Part shown: positions 1 to 7,891 of the stretch, piece after piece
How the letters are laid out: each line of letters opens with the position of its first letter
Position numbering within the stretch: position 1 is the first letter of the stretch
From: Euryarchaeota archaeon UBA495
GTDB taxonomy: Archaea; Thermoplasmatota; Poseidoniia; Poseidoniales; Poseidoniaceae
Assembly (NCBI GenBank): GCA_002496845.1
Contig: DALQ01000109.1
Coordinates: forward strand, 1 to 25,099
Reading direction: 5' to 3'
DNA length: 25,099 nt
Notes under the pieces: model-generated
Databases searched by the model: none
Seen by the model: only the letters and a program-made list of their open reading frames with translations
Told to the model about the DNA's origin: nothing
Translations under genes and position numbers: made by a program

Positions 1-1904
1 GCGAGGAAGACCGGCGGCGTGTTGTCTTCGGCCGTCACGACCGAAGGCGACAACACGCGAGCAAGCGTTTGTGACTCGTTCAACCAGGCGACCTCGTCAT
101 TCTCCCCGTACGGCACTTCGAGGCTTCGAATGACGCTGGTGGACAATCCCTTGAGGGGTCCAACCGCGACCAGGTGCCCCTCCGCCGTGCCGCCGAATTC
201 GGCGTATGTGCCGGCCCATTGTGCGGTCTCAAAGGTTCGACCGTCGGCGTCGTCGGTAGCGTAAGCAAGGACCTCGACAAGGAGGTCCATACCGGCTTGC
301 TCATCGAGCAAAAAGCGATCTCCTGGTGCGGCTGGAATGGGCATCAACCCTGTTTCGCGGCCGACCGTCACGTCCCCGAGGCCGTCCACAGGCTCGGGAG
401 CCACCGGTTCTCGAGGGATGGGGGACCGTTCGGGCTTCTCATCGCCCTCGGAGGCGTCGGGTCCCGATTGCTGCCAAATCACCCGAATGGTGCGGTTGTC
501 GTGGTCAATACCAACCACGTCGTAGGACCATGATTCGTTATGATGAGCTCCAATGCCTTGGTTCCCAAAGAACGAACCACCGTTCAACCCAGTGAAATTG
601 AACCACTCCTCCTGATGGATGATGTGTACACGGTGGGAAACGCCGCTGGCGTTTTCCGCATCCAGCGTGGCATCGATGTCCCGCACGATGCCGAAGGTGC
701 CCTCGGCATCGCCGGTCAGCACACCGTCAACGTGAAGGCGATCTGCAACGGTTTCCCCGTCCTCGCTCCACTGATGGAAATCGTGCACGGTGCCGTTGAT
801 GGCCACGCTGGTGTTCTCGTCCTGTTCAACGAAACCGAAGGTTCCGGAACCACGGATTCGCTCAAGTTGGCTCACGCGAACACCGTCCTCCCAACGCTGC
901 AAGGATTGGAAGGCCTCGAGGTCAAGGTCCATCCGAGTGCCGTCTTCGATCAGCGTGAAGTCCGCGACGGCCTCGATCTGTTGATGATCAAGGCGGCGGA
1001 CGCCGTCCTCGTCCCATAATTCAAGCACGAGCACTGCAACGGTTCCATCGATGTCGAGGGACCCTTCGCTCTCGTTGTCCTCGATGGTGTGAACGTCCAG
1101 CGTTCCGTTCGCTTCGATGCGCAGCCGCTCGCTCACGATGCCTTCGATGATGGAACGGTTGAGGGTCGCCTCGGTCACGCTGGCAGCGACTTCCGTCCTT
1201 GCACCGTCGATGTCGTCGATGAGGGTCAGCGTGCCGAAGCCTTGGGCGTCGAACACGCTGGCCTGCAAGACGCCCGCCGTGCTGCTCTCGTTGCGCCACA
1301 CGCGGTCCAGAACCAAATCGAGGTCAATCGTTGAATTGTCCGCGGTTTCGAGGAGCACCAAACGACCGTCGCCGAGCTCCCACGCCTCAAGTTGTTCACC
1401 CACGCGCTCTTGCCAACCGTTGCCCTCGAATTCCAACAAGAAGCGCTGTGGCGCTCCGTCCGTCAGCGTGGTTTGGTCCAACGTCCAGTTGGAGGACGTC
1501 GTGATTTCGTGGTCTGCCAGAGGTTGATTCCAACGTCCGACCTGCACCGTGCGTTCGACCTGCGGCCAATCGAGCGGCGAGCCATCAACGCCAATGACGT
1601 CGACCGTGAGGTGGACGGTGTCGTTCCAGGCCACCTCCTGATCGACCGTGAGGGTGGCCACGGAGCGCCCGTCTTCCAACGACCAAGCGACGGTGACGTT
1701 GCTGGAAAGGGCCGCGCCGTTTCGTAGATGGTCAAGGTCAACGTCGACCGTGTAATTGCCGTCGTCACCCATCACCAAACGGTAGGCGTGGGCTCCGTCG
1801 TCCCACGCCACCTGCAGGGTAGGGGTTGGCAGCGGGTCTTCTGCCTGCACGGGAAGGACCGCGAGCATCAGGACCAGAAGCATCAGCATCGCTCGCCGTT
1901 GCAT
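1..1904 (-). CDS. Large exported beta-repeat-like protein, C-terminus beyond the window (partial)
   Basis: The minus strand is open from an ATG at 1904 to the window edge, 634 codons without a stop, so the C-terminus is missing. Residues 1-22 form a signal peptide: a basic MQRRA start, a Leu/Met/Val-rich core and an AQA-like end (PVQA|ED). The mature part is acidic, rich in Asp, Glu, Thr and Val, nearly free of Cys, and has many N-x-S/T sequons (for example NYT, NVT, NGT, NFT). Related segments such as GTLTLIDD, GSLDIDG, GTFGFVEQD and GTFGIVRDI recur about every 50-70 residues between residues ~225 and ~405, suggesting repeated beta-strand modules. I do not recognise a named family or catalytic motif; a cell-surface or secreted structural or binding protein is the likely type. 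The gene lies 44 nt after the deoxyhypusine-synthase-like gene on the same strand, and I see no clear TATA patch in that gap, so it may be co-transcribed. Confidence 0.85.
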   Translation of the reverse strand, partial: MQRRAMLMLLVLMLAVLPVQAEDPLPTPTLQVAWDDGAHAYRLVMGDDGNYTVDVDLDHLRNGAALSSNVTVAWSLEDGRSVATLTVDQEVAWNDTVHLTVDVIGVDGSPLDWPQVERTVQVGRWNQPLADHEITTSSNWTLDQTTLTDGAPQRFLLEFEGNGWQERVGEQLEAWELGDGRLVLLETADNSTIDLDLVLDRVWRNESSTAGVLQASVFDAQGFGTLTLIDDIDGARTEVAASVTEATLNRSIIEGIVSERLRIEANGTLDVHTIEDNESEGSLDIDGTVAVLVLELWDEDGVRRLDHQQIEAVADFTLIEDGTRMDLDLEAFQSLQRWEDGVRVSQLERIRGSGTFGFVEQDENTSVAINGTVHDFHQWSEDGETVADRLHVDGVLTGDAEGTFGIVRDIDATLDAENASGVSHRVHIIHQEEWFNFTGLNGGSFFGNQGIGAHHNESWSYDVVGIDHDNRTIRVIWQQSGPDASEGDEKPERSPIPREPVAPEPVDGLGDVTVGRETGLMPIPAAPGDRFLLDEQAGMDLLVEVLAYATDDADGRTFETAQWAGTYAEFGGTAEGHLVAVGPLKGLSTSVIRSLEVPYGENDEVAWLNESQTLARVLSPSVVTAEDNTPPVFL

Positions 1905-1948
1905 ACCACAACCTCGACCGGCTCCCACAAGAGGGTTGGGGGTTGATG

Positions 1949-2911
1949 CTACGCGTTGAGCACGTATCCAAGAAGCAGAGGAAGGACGAGGGTGGCGTCG
2001 GATTCGATCACGAAACGTGGGGTTTCTGGGAGCAGTTTTCCCCAGGTGATTTTCTCGTTCGGTGGTGCACCTGAGTACCCTCCGAAGGAAGGTGATGATT
2101 CACTGATTTGACCGAACCAAGCCCAGTGTGGGACGTCTTCGCCGAGGTCTTGACGGAGCATGGGGACGGTGCAGATCGGGAAATCGCCTGCGATGCCACC
2201 GCCGACCTGAAGAAAGCCCACAGGACGGGTTTGCGCCCGGTACCACTCGGCGAAGGACAGCATGTACTCCACGCCGCTACGAACCACATCGCTGCTCTTC
2301 AGGCGGCCGGCCATGATGTGCGAGGCCATGATGTTGGCAAGAGTGGAATCTTCCCATCCAGGGACGACGAGTGGGAGGTCGCTTCGGGCGGCTGCAAGCA
2401 GCCAGGATGTGTCGGGGTCTGCCTGCATGGAACCGTCAAGCACGCCGTCGTTCAACAAGTCGTAGAGGAAGGCGTGGGGCAACCGTCGCTCACCGTTGGA
2501 TTCTGCGGACTGCCACCGCTCGAGGAGGTGCCCTTCGATGCGCCGAAAGGCTTCTTCCTCTGGAATGCACACGTCGGTGACGCGGTTCAGGCCCTGAGCG
2601 AGAAGGGCTGCTTCGTCGGCGGAGGAAAGATTGCGCCAGTCTGGAACCGTTTCGTAGTGGTCCAAGGCGACCAAGCGGAACACGTCTTCCTCGAGGTTGG
2701 CGCCTGTGCAAGAGATGGCGCCGATGTGCCCTGCACGGATCATGGGAGCAATGCTTCGTCCAAGGCCGGCGGTGCTCATCGCGCCAGCGAGCGTCAACAC
2801 AAGGGTGCCTCCGCCTTCGAGGAAGGCGGTGAGGCTGCGGGCTGTTTGCCGAAGGGCTCCGGCGTTGAAGTGCTGGAAATGCTCCTCGACGAAGGCGCGG
2901 ACCGTCATCAT
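1949..2911 (-). CDS. dys: Deoxyhypusine synthase-like protein
   Basis: Deoxyhypusine synthase uses NAD and spermidine to transfer an aminobutyl group to a lysine of aIF5A, the first step of hypusine formation. The 320-residue protein has the family's Rossmann-like layout: an N-terminal SCTGANLEED motif (68-77), a GGG turn at 237-239, the SFGGYSGAPPNEK segment (275-287) and the catalytic lysine in ITWGK (Lys292). It ends with the usual ESDATLVLPLLLGY core. After the GGG, however, it reads IAGDFPIC rather than the K-H-H found in classical archaeal and eukaryotic enzymes. That form is typical, from memory, of the bacterial DHS-like branch, some of which are suspected to make homospermidine or other products. 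The start ATG overlaps the SpeD stop by one base (TGATG), a sign of translational coupling. Family assignment is firm; the acceptor substrate (aIF5A or a free amine) is not. Confidence 0.88.
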   Translation of the reverse strand: MMTVRAFVEEHFQHFNAGALRQTARSLTAFLEGGGTLVLTLAGAMSTAGLGRSIAPMIRAGHIGAISCTGANLEEDVFRLVALDHYETVPDWRNLSSADEAALLAQGLNRVTDVCIPEEEAFRRIEGHLLERWQSAESNGERRLPHAFLYDLLNDGVLDGSMQADPDTSWLLAAARSDLPLVVPGWEDSTLANIMASHIMAGRLKSSDVVRSGVEYMLSFAEWYRAQTRPVGFLQVGGGIAGDFPICTVPMLRQDLGEDVPHWAWFGQISESSPSFGGYSGAPPNEKITWGKLLPETPRFVIESDATLVLPLLLGYVLNA

Positions 2912-3312
2912 CAGCCCTCCTCTGGATGCAGGAAACGGTTCATCACGGCACGTTGGTGCACCACGAGGTCAGGCATTTCAGACGTGAAGGCGTTGAGGAC
3001 GTCCTCTACGATGCCCTCCGCATTGGTGCCTCCGCAGGTGAAGCAATCGATGGCCAACCACCCGCGATCGGAGTAGCAATGCGCGCTGAGGTGGCTCTCG
3101 TCCAGAAGCACCACTGCGGCGAAGCCTGGTGGTGAAATGACTCCATCGAAGGATTCGACATGCGCGTGAACTTCCCTCGCCCCTGAACGTGCGACCGCGT
3201 CGCGCAAGACGTTGAGCACCCAAGCGCCTTCCTCAGGCCCCGGCGAGACGTAGCCGGTCAGGTCAAGCACGACGTGTTGTCCGTGCGACGCGAGAGGTTC
3301 CTTGGCGTTCAA
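2911..3312 (-). CDS. speD: S-adenosylmethionine decarboxylase-family proenzyme (SpeD-like)
   Basis: This is a small pyruvoyl-dependent decarboxylase. AdoMetDC makes decarboxylated SAM, the aminopropyl donor for spermidine. The key block is DESHLSAHCYSDRGW followed by FTCGG: self-cleavage is expected between Glu72 and Ser73 (Ser becomes the pyruvoyl group), with His78 and Cys93 at the spacing of the Thermotoga-type enzyme (63/68/83). Two features differ from the usual sequence: the TWPE stretch after the histidine is CYSD, and the Ser normally eight residues before the cleavage serine is Ala65. The start is uncertain. The frame stays open upstream to a GTG at 3459 and an ATG at 3411, but both lie inside the agmatinase gene. 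I chose the TTG at 3312, which gives 133 residues, normal for the family. In some archaea SpeD paralogues decarboxylate arginine instead, so substrate is unproven. Confidence 0.8.
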   Translation of the reverse strand: MNAKEPLASHGQHVVLDLTGYVSPGPEEGAWVLNVLRDAVARSGAREVHAHVESFDGVISPPGFAAVVLLDESHLSAHCYSDRGWLAIDCFTCGGTNAEGIVEDVLNAFTSEMPDLVVHQRAVMNRFLHPEEG

Positions 3313-3346
3313 CGCGCCACGGAACGGCAGAATGGATTTGAATCCA

Positions 3347-4402
3347 TCAGTCGTTGCCCATGCTGCTGAAAGTTTTGCGAGGAAGAGGGGTGCGGCGCCC
3401 TTGTTGGGCATCCCCAACAGCAGACCAGCGCCCCTCACGGCGAGCAAGTGCGTGCGCACCGACGATCTTTGTGGCGAGCATGGCCGCCGTGAATTGCGTC
3501 AATGGGCTGTCGGCTTGCCGCGCAATCTCGTTGACGTCGGCGCTGATGACCGTCGCCTTCGGCGCTGAAAACACGCCTTCGATGGCTTGGATGGCGTGCC
3601 AGAAGGTCAGCCCTCCAGGCACCGGCGTCCCGGTCGCGGGAACCAAGGTTCCGTCCAATCCGTCGAGGTCGAAGGTCAGGTGAACTGGCCCTTCCAAGGC
3701 ATGCAAGGCATCCAAGAGGGACGCCCATGCGGCCTCGCCTCCAGACGGTGCCATGACGTCACGGGCGAACCATGCCGTGATGCGTTCATCGTCGTCAATG
3801 CGCTTCTGTTCCTCAAGGCTGTGTGCGCGAACGCCCACCTGAAGCAAGCGCCCAACGCCGAGGTCCAGGGCACGGGCAGCAGCGCAGGCATGCGAGTAGG
3901 GTTCTCCGTCAAGCTCACTTCGCAGGTCGGCATGCGCATCGATTTGCACCACGGTCAAGCGGCTTAGATCGCCCCCAAGGGCGGGATGGTCGCGAAGGGC
4001 TGCGAGCATGGGAGGGAGGATCCCGTGCTCTCCTCCAAGGGACAACGGGAACACGTCTCCGCCGCACCACGGTCGCAGGAAGGCCTCGATGTCGTCCAAT
4101 TGCTCGAGCAGTGAGCCAGCCTCGGACGACCACGGTGTTTCGGTTCGGAACCTCAGGCCCGCAGGAAGGTCTTCTCCGAGAAGCACCTCGTGGAGTTCAA
4201 CCTGAGCACTGGCTTCCAAGCATGCGATTGGACCGTCTGCAGTCCCCTGTCCGTAGGAAGTTGTCAGTTCGTATGGAAGCGGGAGGACCACCACGTCCGG
4301 TGCTGCGTCATCGTCCTCGGGCAAACCGAGGAAGGTGGGCAGGTCGCGGTCCATGCCCTGCGGGCAAGGTTGGCCGTCAAGAGCGTTCGCCCAAAGGGCC
4401 AT
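3347..4402 (-). CDS. speB: Agmatinase / ureohydrolase family protein
   Basis: Ureohydrolases use a two-manganese centre to release urea from a guanidino substrate; agmatinase turns agmatine into putrescine. The metal-binding motifs are all present: GGEHG (His126), DAHADLR (Asp155, His157, Asp159) and FDLDGLDG (Asp245, Asp247, Asp250). GTPVPGG follows at 258-264. The usual DP after the third motif is DG. The protein is about 351 residues with some 30 extra C-terminal residues beyond the normal core. I chose ATG 4402 because a TATA-like TATATCAA (4435-4443 region) lies about 30-40 nt upstream; a TTG at 4420 and an ATG at 4354 are alternatives. Its neighbours SpeD and the DHS-like enzyme point to polyamine metabolism, so agmatinase is favoured over arginase, formiminoglutamase or guanidinobutyrase. 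No arginine decarboxylase gene is visible in the window. Confidence 0.88.
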   Translation of the reverse strand: MALWANALDGQPCPQGMDRDLPTFLGLPEDDDAAPDVVVLPLPYELTTSYGQGTADGPIACLEASAQVELHEVLLGEDLPAGLRFRTETPWSSEAGSLLEQLDDIEAFLRPWCGGDVFPLSLGGEHGILPPMLAALRDHPALGGDLSRLTVVQIDAHADLRSELDGEPYSHACAAARALDLGVGRLLQVGVRAHSLEEQKRIDDDERITAWFARDVMAPSGGEAAWASLLDALHALEGPVHLTFDLDGLDGTLVPATGTPVPGGLTFWHAIQAIEGVFSAPKATVISADVNEIARQADSPLTQFTAAMLATKIVGAHALARREGRWSAVGDAQQGRRTPLPRKTFSSMGND

Positions 4403-4420
4403 CCGGGGACGGAAAGCCAA

Positions 4421-4502
4421 TTTTCAGAAGAGGGTTGATATAGGGTGTCGAACAATATACAGTAGTGTTGCGGAGTAAAATCCGCGGCGGGGTGGGACGA
4501 AC
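4421..4502. promoter_or_regulatory. Divergent promoter region between the agmatinase cluster and the DUF6015-like operon
   Basis: This short gap separates two divergent genes and is much richer in A/T than its surroundings. On the minus strand TATATCAA-like sequence at 4435-4443 would place a start site near 4410-4415, just before the agmatinase ATG. On the plus strand AACAATATAC at 4451-4460 would place transcription near 4482-4488, giving a short leader that ends in a G-rich stretch before ATG 4503. The central ATATAC/GTATAT patch could serve either strand. No operator palindrome is clear. TATA assignment is by eye. Confidence 0.5.
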
Positions 4503-4922
4503 ATGAGCATGACACTCAAAGACCTCACGCGTGCCATCCAACAGCACATCGACACCGACATGGACGTCGAAGTCGCTCGTGGCATGGCCGAACACGCGCT
4601 GGGCTTTTTCGGCTTCTACAACCGCATCATTGACAACGCGCTCGAACCCAACGACCGCAACCTGTTCTACATGTTCCAAGACTGGGACCTCTTGACCACC
4701 GAGTCCGAAGAAACCACGCTGTGGGACGGACGTGAATGGAGGATCCACTACTGGAAGTTCAAGCCCGACCTCCGTGAGCGTGTCGAAGCCTACATGCAAC
4801 GCAGCCTCGACACCGAGGAGGTCGACCCCTATGCGGACGTCTACGCCGGAGATGCGGCGATGATCTGGACGCGCGAATCGGAACGCATTGCCAACCCCAA
4901 CGCCTTCACCTCCGACTGGTGA
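4503..4922 (+). CDS. DUF6015-like conserved archaeal protein
   Basis: A 139-residue soluble acidic protein without signal peptide or membrane segment. It opens with an amphipathic helical region (DLTRAIQQHIDTDMD), followed by HALGFFGFYNRIIDNALEP (47-65), DRNLFYMFQDWDLLTTE and a beta-like TTLWDGREWRIHYWKF (91-106). This helical-then-beta pattern, with FFGF.xRIIDN and LLTTE.EETTL.DGREWRIHYW, matches my memory of DUF6015, a small family in Thermoplasmata and marine group II archaea. A winged-helix-like fold is conceivable from the layout but not shown. It is the first gene of a plus-strand run, 40 nt ahead of the carboxypeptidase. No catalytic motif is visible and the function is unknown. The open reading frame is clearly real: strong conservation pattern, own promoter, codon use like its neighbours. 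Confidence 0.8.
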   Translation: MSMTLKDLTRAIQQHIDTDMDVEVARGMAEHALGFFGFYNRIIDNALEPNDRNLFYMFQDWDLLTTESEETTLWDGREWRIHYWKFKPDLRERVEAYMQRSLDTEEVDPYADVYAGDAAMIWTRESERIANPNAFTSDW

Positions 4923-4962
4923 GCGTGGGAAGGGTCATCAGACCCAAGCCCGTCCGCGGTCC

Positions 4963-6354
4963 ATGCGCGGCCGTGCCCTGCTGCTTGTTGTGGTGCTGCT
5001 CGCACCGCTGGGAGCGGGAACCGTTCAGGCGCAATGGCCTGAAGTCCCCGCCGAAGAAGCGTGGCCCGGCGAGCCCATCGACAACCACGTGCACATGACG
5101 TGGGCCGCGTTGACCTTGGAGGTCAACGGTTGGGCCGACGACCATCCCGACATCGTGGACCTGATGGACGTCGGGAAGTCCGAACTTGGGCGGACCCTCT
5201 GGGTCGTTCGCCTGTCGGATTGGTCGATGGACACCAAACCGAACGGAACGGCGAAGGAGATTATCTACATCGACGGTGGCCACCACGGCAACGAATACCT
5301 CGGAACGGCTTTGGCGTACCTCACCGCGAAATTCTACATCAACGAGTGGGCGGCCGGCAACCAGGAAGCCATCGACGTCCTGCAAAACACCGAGTTGCAC
5401 ATCCTCATCATGCTCAACCCCGACGGCAACGACATCGACACCCGTTGGAACATCAACCAGGTCGACCTCAACAGAAATTACGACCACTACTGGAACACGT
5501 GCCCCACCACACAACCGGGCAGCAGCGCCTTCAGTGAATCCGAAACCATGCACAATTCGGACTACATGAACGCCTACGTGACCGATGCGGACCTCTACGT
5601 CACGATGCACACGGGCGTGTGGATCATGCTCTATCCGTGGGGCAAGTGGGCCGACCAGCCACCCGACTGGGAATTGTTCTGGAGCATCCGCGACGAGGTC
5701 CACGAGACGGTGTCGGACATTCCCATCCAAAACGCCAACCAAGGGCTGTACCCCAACTGTGGCACAAGCCGCGACTATGGGTACGGTGTGATGGGCTTCC
5801 CGACCTTCACCTTCGAGACCGACGACGAACAATTCGTCCCGGGGAGCTTTGAATCGCTGCACGACCGGCTCGCGGAAGAACTCGACGTTATGCGGTACCT
5901 CATCAACAAGGTCTGGTATTGGCGGGCTCGGCTTGATGTCGCCTCCCTTGATGCGTCAAAAGACACCGTGGTCCTCGAAGTGACGAACCACGGTTACGCC
6001 AGCACCACCAACGCCTCCTTGGAATACCGGCTTGAGGACGGCAGCGTTGCTTGGACCTCCTCGCTGTTCAACGTGAACGCCAGCACCTCGAAGACCGTTG
6101 AACTGCCCTTTGACGGAGCCGTGCTCTCTCCCGGCGGATCTTGGAGCCTGTACTACCAGAAGCGGGTCATTGACGCCTCGACGTGGGTCAACGAGACGGT
6201 CCCAGCCGAGGCCGTTGACGAAAGCGGCGCCGAAGAAGGCGATGCGATGCCCATTGGCACCGCTCCGCTGCTGGTCGTTTCGCTGCTCGCCGCCGTCGCC
6301 GTGGAAGGACGAAACCGGCGCGAAGACGGTGCAAAAGCCTCGACCGAGGATTGA
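4963..6354 (+). CDS. Membrane-anchored M14-family zinc carboxypeptidase, exported
   Basis: The enzyme removes C-terminal amino acids from peptides outside the cell. From ATG 4963 (463 residues) it begins with a typical signal peptide (MRGR, a Leu/Val core, cleavage after VQA at 21-23). The frame runs further upstream into the preceding gene, but that extension would destroy the signal peptide. The peptidase domain spans roughly 40-325: zinc ligands in HGNE (His108, Glu111) and TMHT (His216), substrate-binding Asn-Arg in DLNRNY (Asn170, Arg171), and catalytic Glu285 in TFTFETDD. A beta-sandwich domain with several N-x-S/T sites follows (~330-415). A Leu/Ala/Val-rich membrane anchor near 428-447 precedes a charged tail. 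This gives a surface-tethered peptidase facing outward. It is followed after 34 nt by a cytosolic aminopeptidase, which suggests joint use of external protein. Confidence 0.92.
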   Translation: MRGRALLLVVVLLAPLGAGTVQAQWPEVPAEEAWPGEPIDNHVHMTWAALTLEVNGWADDHPDIVDLMDVGKSELGRTLWVVRLSDWSMDTKPNGTAKEIIYIDGGHHGNEYLGTALAYLTAKFYINEWAAGNQEAIDVLQNTELHILIMLNPDGNDIDTRWNINQVDLNRNYDHYWNTCPTTQPGSSAFSESETMHNSDYMNAYVTDADLYVTMHTGVWIMLYPWGKWADQPPDWELFWSIRDEVHETVSDIPIQNANQGLYPNCGTSRDYGYGVMGFPTFTFETDDEQFVPGSFESLHDRLAEELDVMRYLINKVWYWRARLDVASLDASKDTVVLEVTNHGYASTTNASLEYRLEDGSVAWTSSLFNVNASTSKTVELPFDGAVLSPGGSWSLYYQKRVIDASTWVNETVPAEAVDESGAEEGDAMPIGTAPLLVVSLLAAVAVEGRNRREDGAKASTED

Positions 6355-6388
6355 AGTGCCACCCCTCGGTCCACGACCGGGAATCCAC

Positions 6389-7885
6389 ATGCGCATCGAA
6401 ATCAGCCCGAGCAACACGCTTCACGGCACCCTCATTCTTCCACTCACGCAAGGCGACGACGTCGCTGACGCCAGCCTCACAGGAGTCCCCTCTGCCCTCA
6501 AGGCGCAGATCGCCAACGCCCTCAGCGATGGCGATTTCAAGGGGAAGAAGGGCGAAATCCTGTCCCTAGTCGGCACCGGCGAAGGCCGGGCCCTCCTCGT
6601 CGGGCTTGGGAAGGCCAAGGACCTCGACCGTGACGTTTGGCGTGAGATTGGCGCCAAGTCCACGGCGGCCATGAAGCCAAGCCACGGCAAGGAATTCACC
6701 GTCGCTGCTGAAGACGGCGACATGCACGACCTCGCGGCCATGGCCGAGGGCATGATGCTTCGCGACTACAGCTACGACGTCTACCTCACCAAGGACGACG
6801 ACGACGATGAGGACGACAGCGAGGCCGTCGTTCGCTTCGCGTGCGAGGATGAGGACACCGAGCCCCTTGCGGCCATCGTGGAGCGCATGGCGAGCGTCGT
6901 CACAGGCGTCCACCGCTCTCGCGATCTTGGAAACTGCCCACCCAACGACCTCTACCCGATGGCCTACGCCCGTCAGGCGATGGAATACGCCGAGGACTTT
7001 GAGCGACTCAACGTCTCGGTCATCACCTACGAAGAAGCGCTCGAGCGTGGCATGGGCGGCCTTGTGGCCGTCGGCATGGGCTCCTCTCGCAAGCCCTGCA
7101 TGGTCATCTTCGAATTGAACGCGAACATCACCGGGCGAGCGCCCGTCATCGTCGGCAAGGGCATCACCTTCGACACCGGTGGCATCTCGATCAAGCCAAG
7201 CCCCTCCATGGACGAAATGAAGTACGACATGGGCGGCTCCGCCGTGGTTTTCGGACTCATGCAGGCCCTCACCGAAAGCGGCTGGGAAGGCAAGGTCACC
7301 GGCATCGCGTGCATGGCAGAGAACATGCCTGCGGCCAACGCTCAACGACCTGGTGACGTGATTCGCACCTACTCTGGCAAGACCATCGAAGTGCTGAACA
7401 CGGATGCTGAAGGCCGCCTCGTGCTGTCCGATGGCCTGTGGAAGGCCGGCGAATACGATCCGGAGTACATCATCGACCTCGCCACCCTCACTGGCGCCTG
7501 TGTCGTGGCCCTCGGCCACGAAGCGAGCGGCCTGTGGTCCAACGACGATGACCTTCGTTCTCGCATCCATGACGCCGGCAACGCTGTTGGCGAATTGGCG
7601 TGGCCGATGCCGCTCCTCCCCGCCTTCGAGAAGGAGATGACGGATTCCAAGATCGCCGACACACGCAACCTCGGCGCTGGCCGCTGGGGCGGCGCCAACA
7701 CGGCGGCTGCTTTCCTCAAGCAATTCGTTCCGAGCCGCGGCGAAGGCGATGAGGAGGAGCAAATCCCCTGGGCGCACCTCGACATCGCTGGCACCTTCTG
7801 GGGCGCCAAGACGAACGCGACGGTGAAGCACGGCGCAACCGGCGTTCACGTGCGCACCTTGCACCGCCTCATCACGGGCGAGTGA
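6389..7885 (+). CDS. pepA: Leucyl aminopeptidase, M17 family
   Basis: This cytosolic two-metal aminopeptidase removes N-terminal residues from peptides and also cleaves Cys-Gly. All active-site residues can be placed: Lys257 and Asp262 in GKGITFDTGG, catalytic Lys269 in SIKP, Asp280 in KYDMGG, and Asp339, Glu341 and Arg343 in the family signature NTDAEGRL. Their spacing equals that of the bovine-lens numbering shifted by seven. The N-terminal domain (1-165) is the expected macro-like fold and contains an odd acidic loop, KDDDDDEDDSE (135-145). ATG 6389 is chosen because it starts right at the domain (MRIEIS) and gives 498 residues, normal for the family; the frame upstream overlaps the carboxypeptidase. 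The family normally forms a hexamer. It closes the plus-strand run and is convergent with the aminotransferase 13 nt away. Confidence 0.95.
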   Translation: MRIEISPSNTLHGTLILPLTQGDDVADASLTGVPSALKAQIANALSDGDFKGKKGEILSLVGTGEGRALLVGLGKAKDLDRDVWREIGAKSTAAMKPSHGKEFTVAAEDGDMHDLAAMAEGMMLRDYSYDVYLTKDDDDDEDDSEAVVRFACEDEDTEPLAAIVERMASVVTGVHRSRDLGNCPPNDLYPMAYARQAMEYAEDFERLNVSVITYEEALERGMGGLVAVGMGSSRKPCMVIFELNANITGRAPVIVGKGITFDTGGISIKPSPSMDEMKYDMGGSAVVFGLMQALTESGWEGKVTGIACMAENMPAANAQRPGDVIRTYSGKTIEVLNTDAEGRLVLSDGLWKAGEYDPEYIIDLATLTGACVVALGHEASGLWSNDDDLRSRIHDAGNAVGELAWPMPLLPAFEKEMTDSKIADTRNLGAGRWGGANTAAAFLKQFVPSRGEGDEEEQIPWAHLDIAGTFWGAKTNATVKHGATGVHVRTLHRLITGE

Positions 7886-7891
7886 AACAAC

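Noticed and set aside
540..1019. 159-codon plus-strand frame and smaller neighbours in the first 1.9 kb
   Set aside because: A single minus-strand frame with a signal peptide runs without a stop through the whole region and explains it; it only looks fragmented because the stop lies outside the window.
2108..3076. 322-codon plus-strand frame across the DHS-like and SpeD genes
   Set aside because: It spans the junction of two recognised minus-strand genes and has no motif.
3313..3459. N-terminal extension of SpeD to the GTG at 3459
   Set aside because: It would overlap the agmatinase coding region by 113 bases and add residues with no counterpart in the SpeD family.
6566..7864. 432-codon open frame on the minus strand opposite leucyl aminopeptidase
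   Set aside because: All M17 active-site residues are on the plus strand; the antisense product shows no family pattern.
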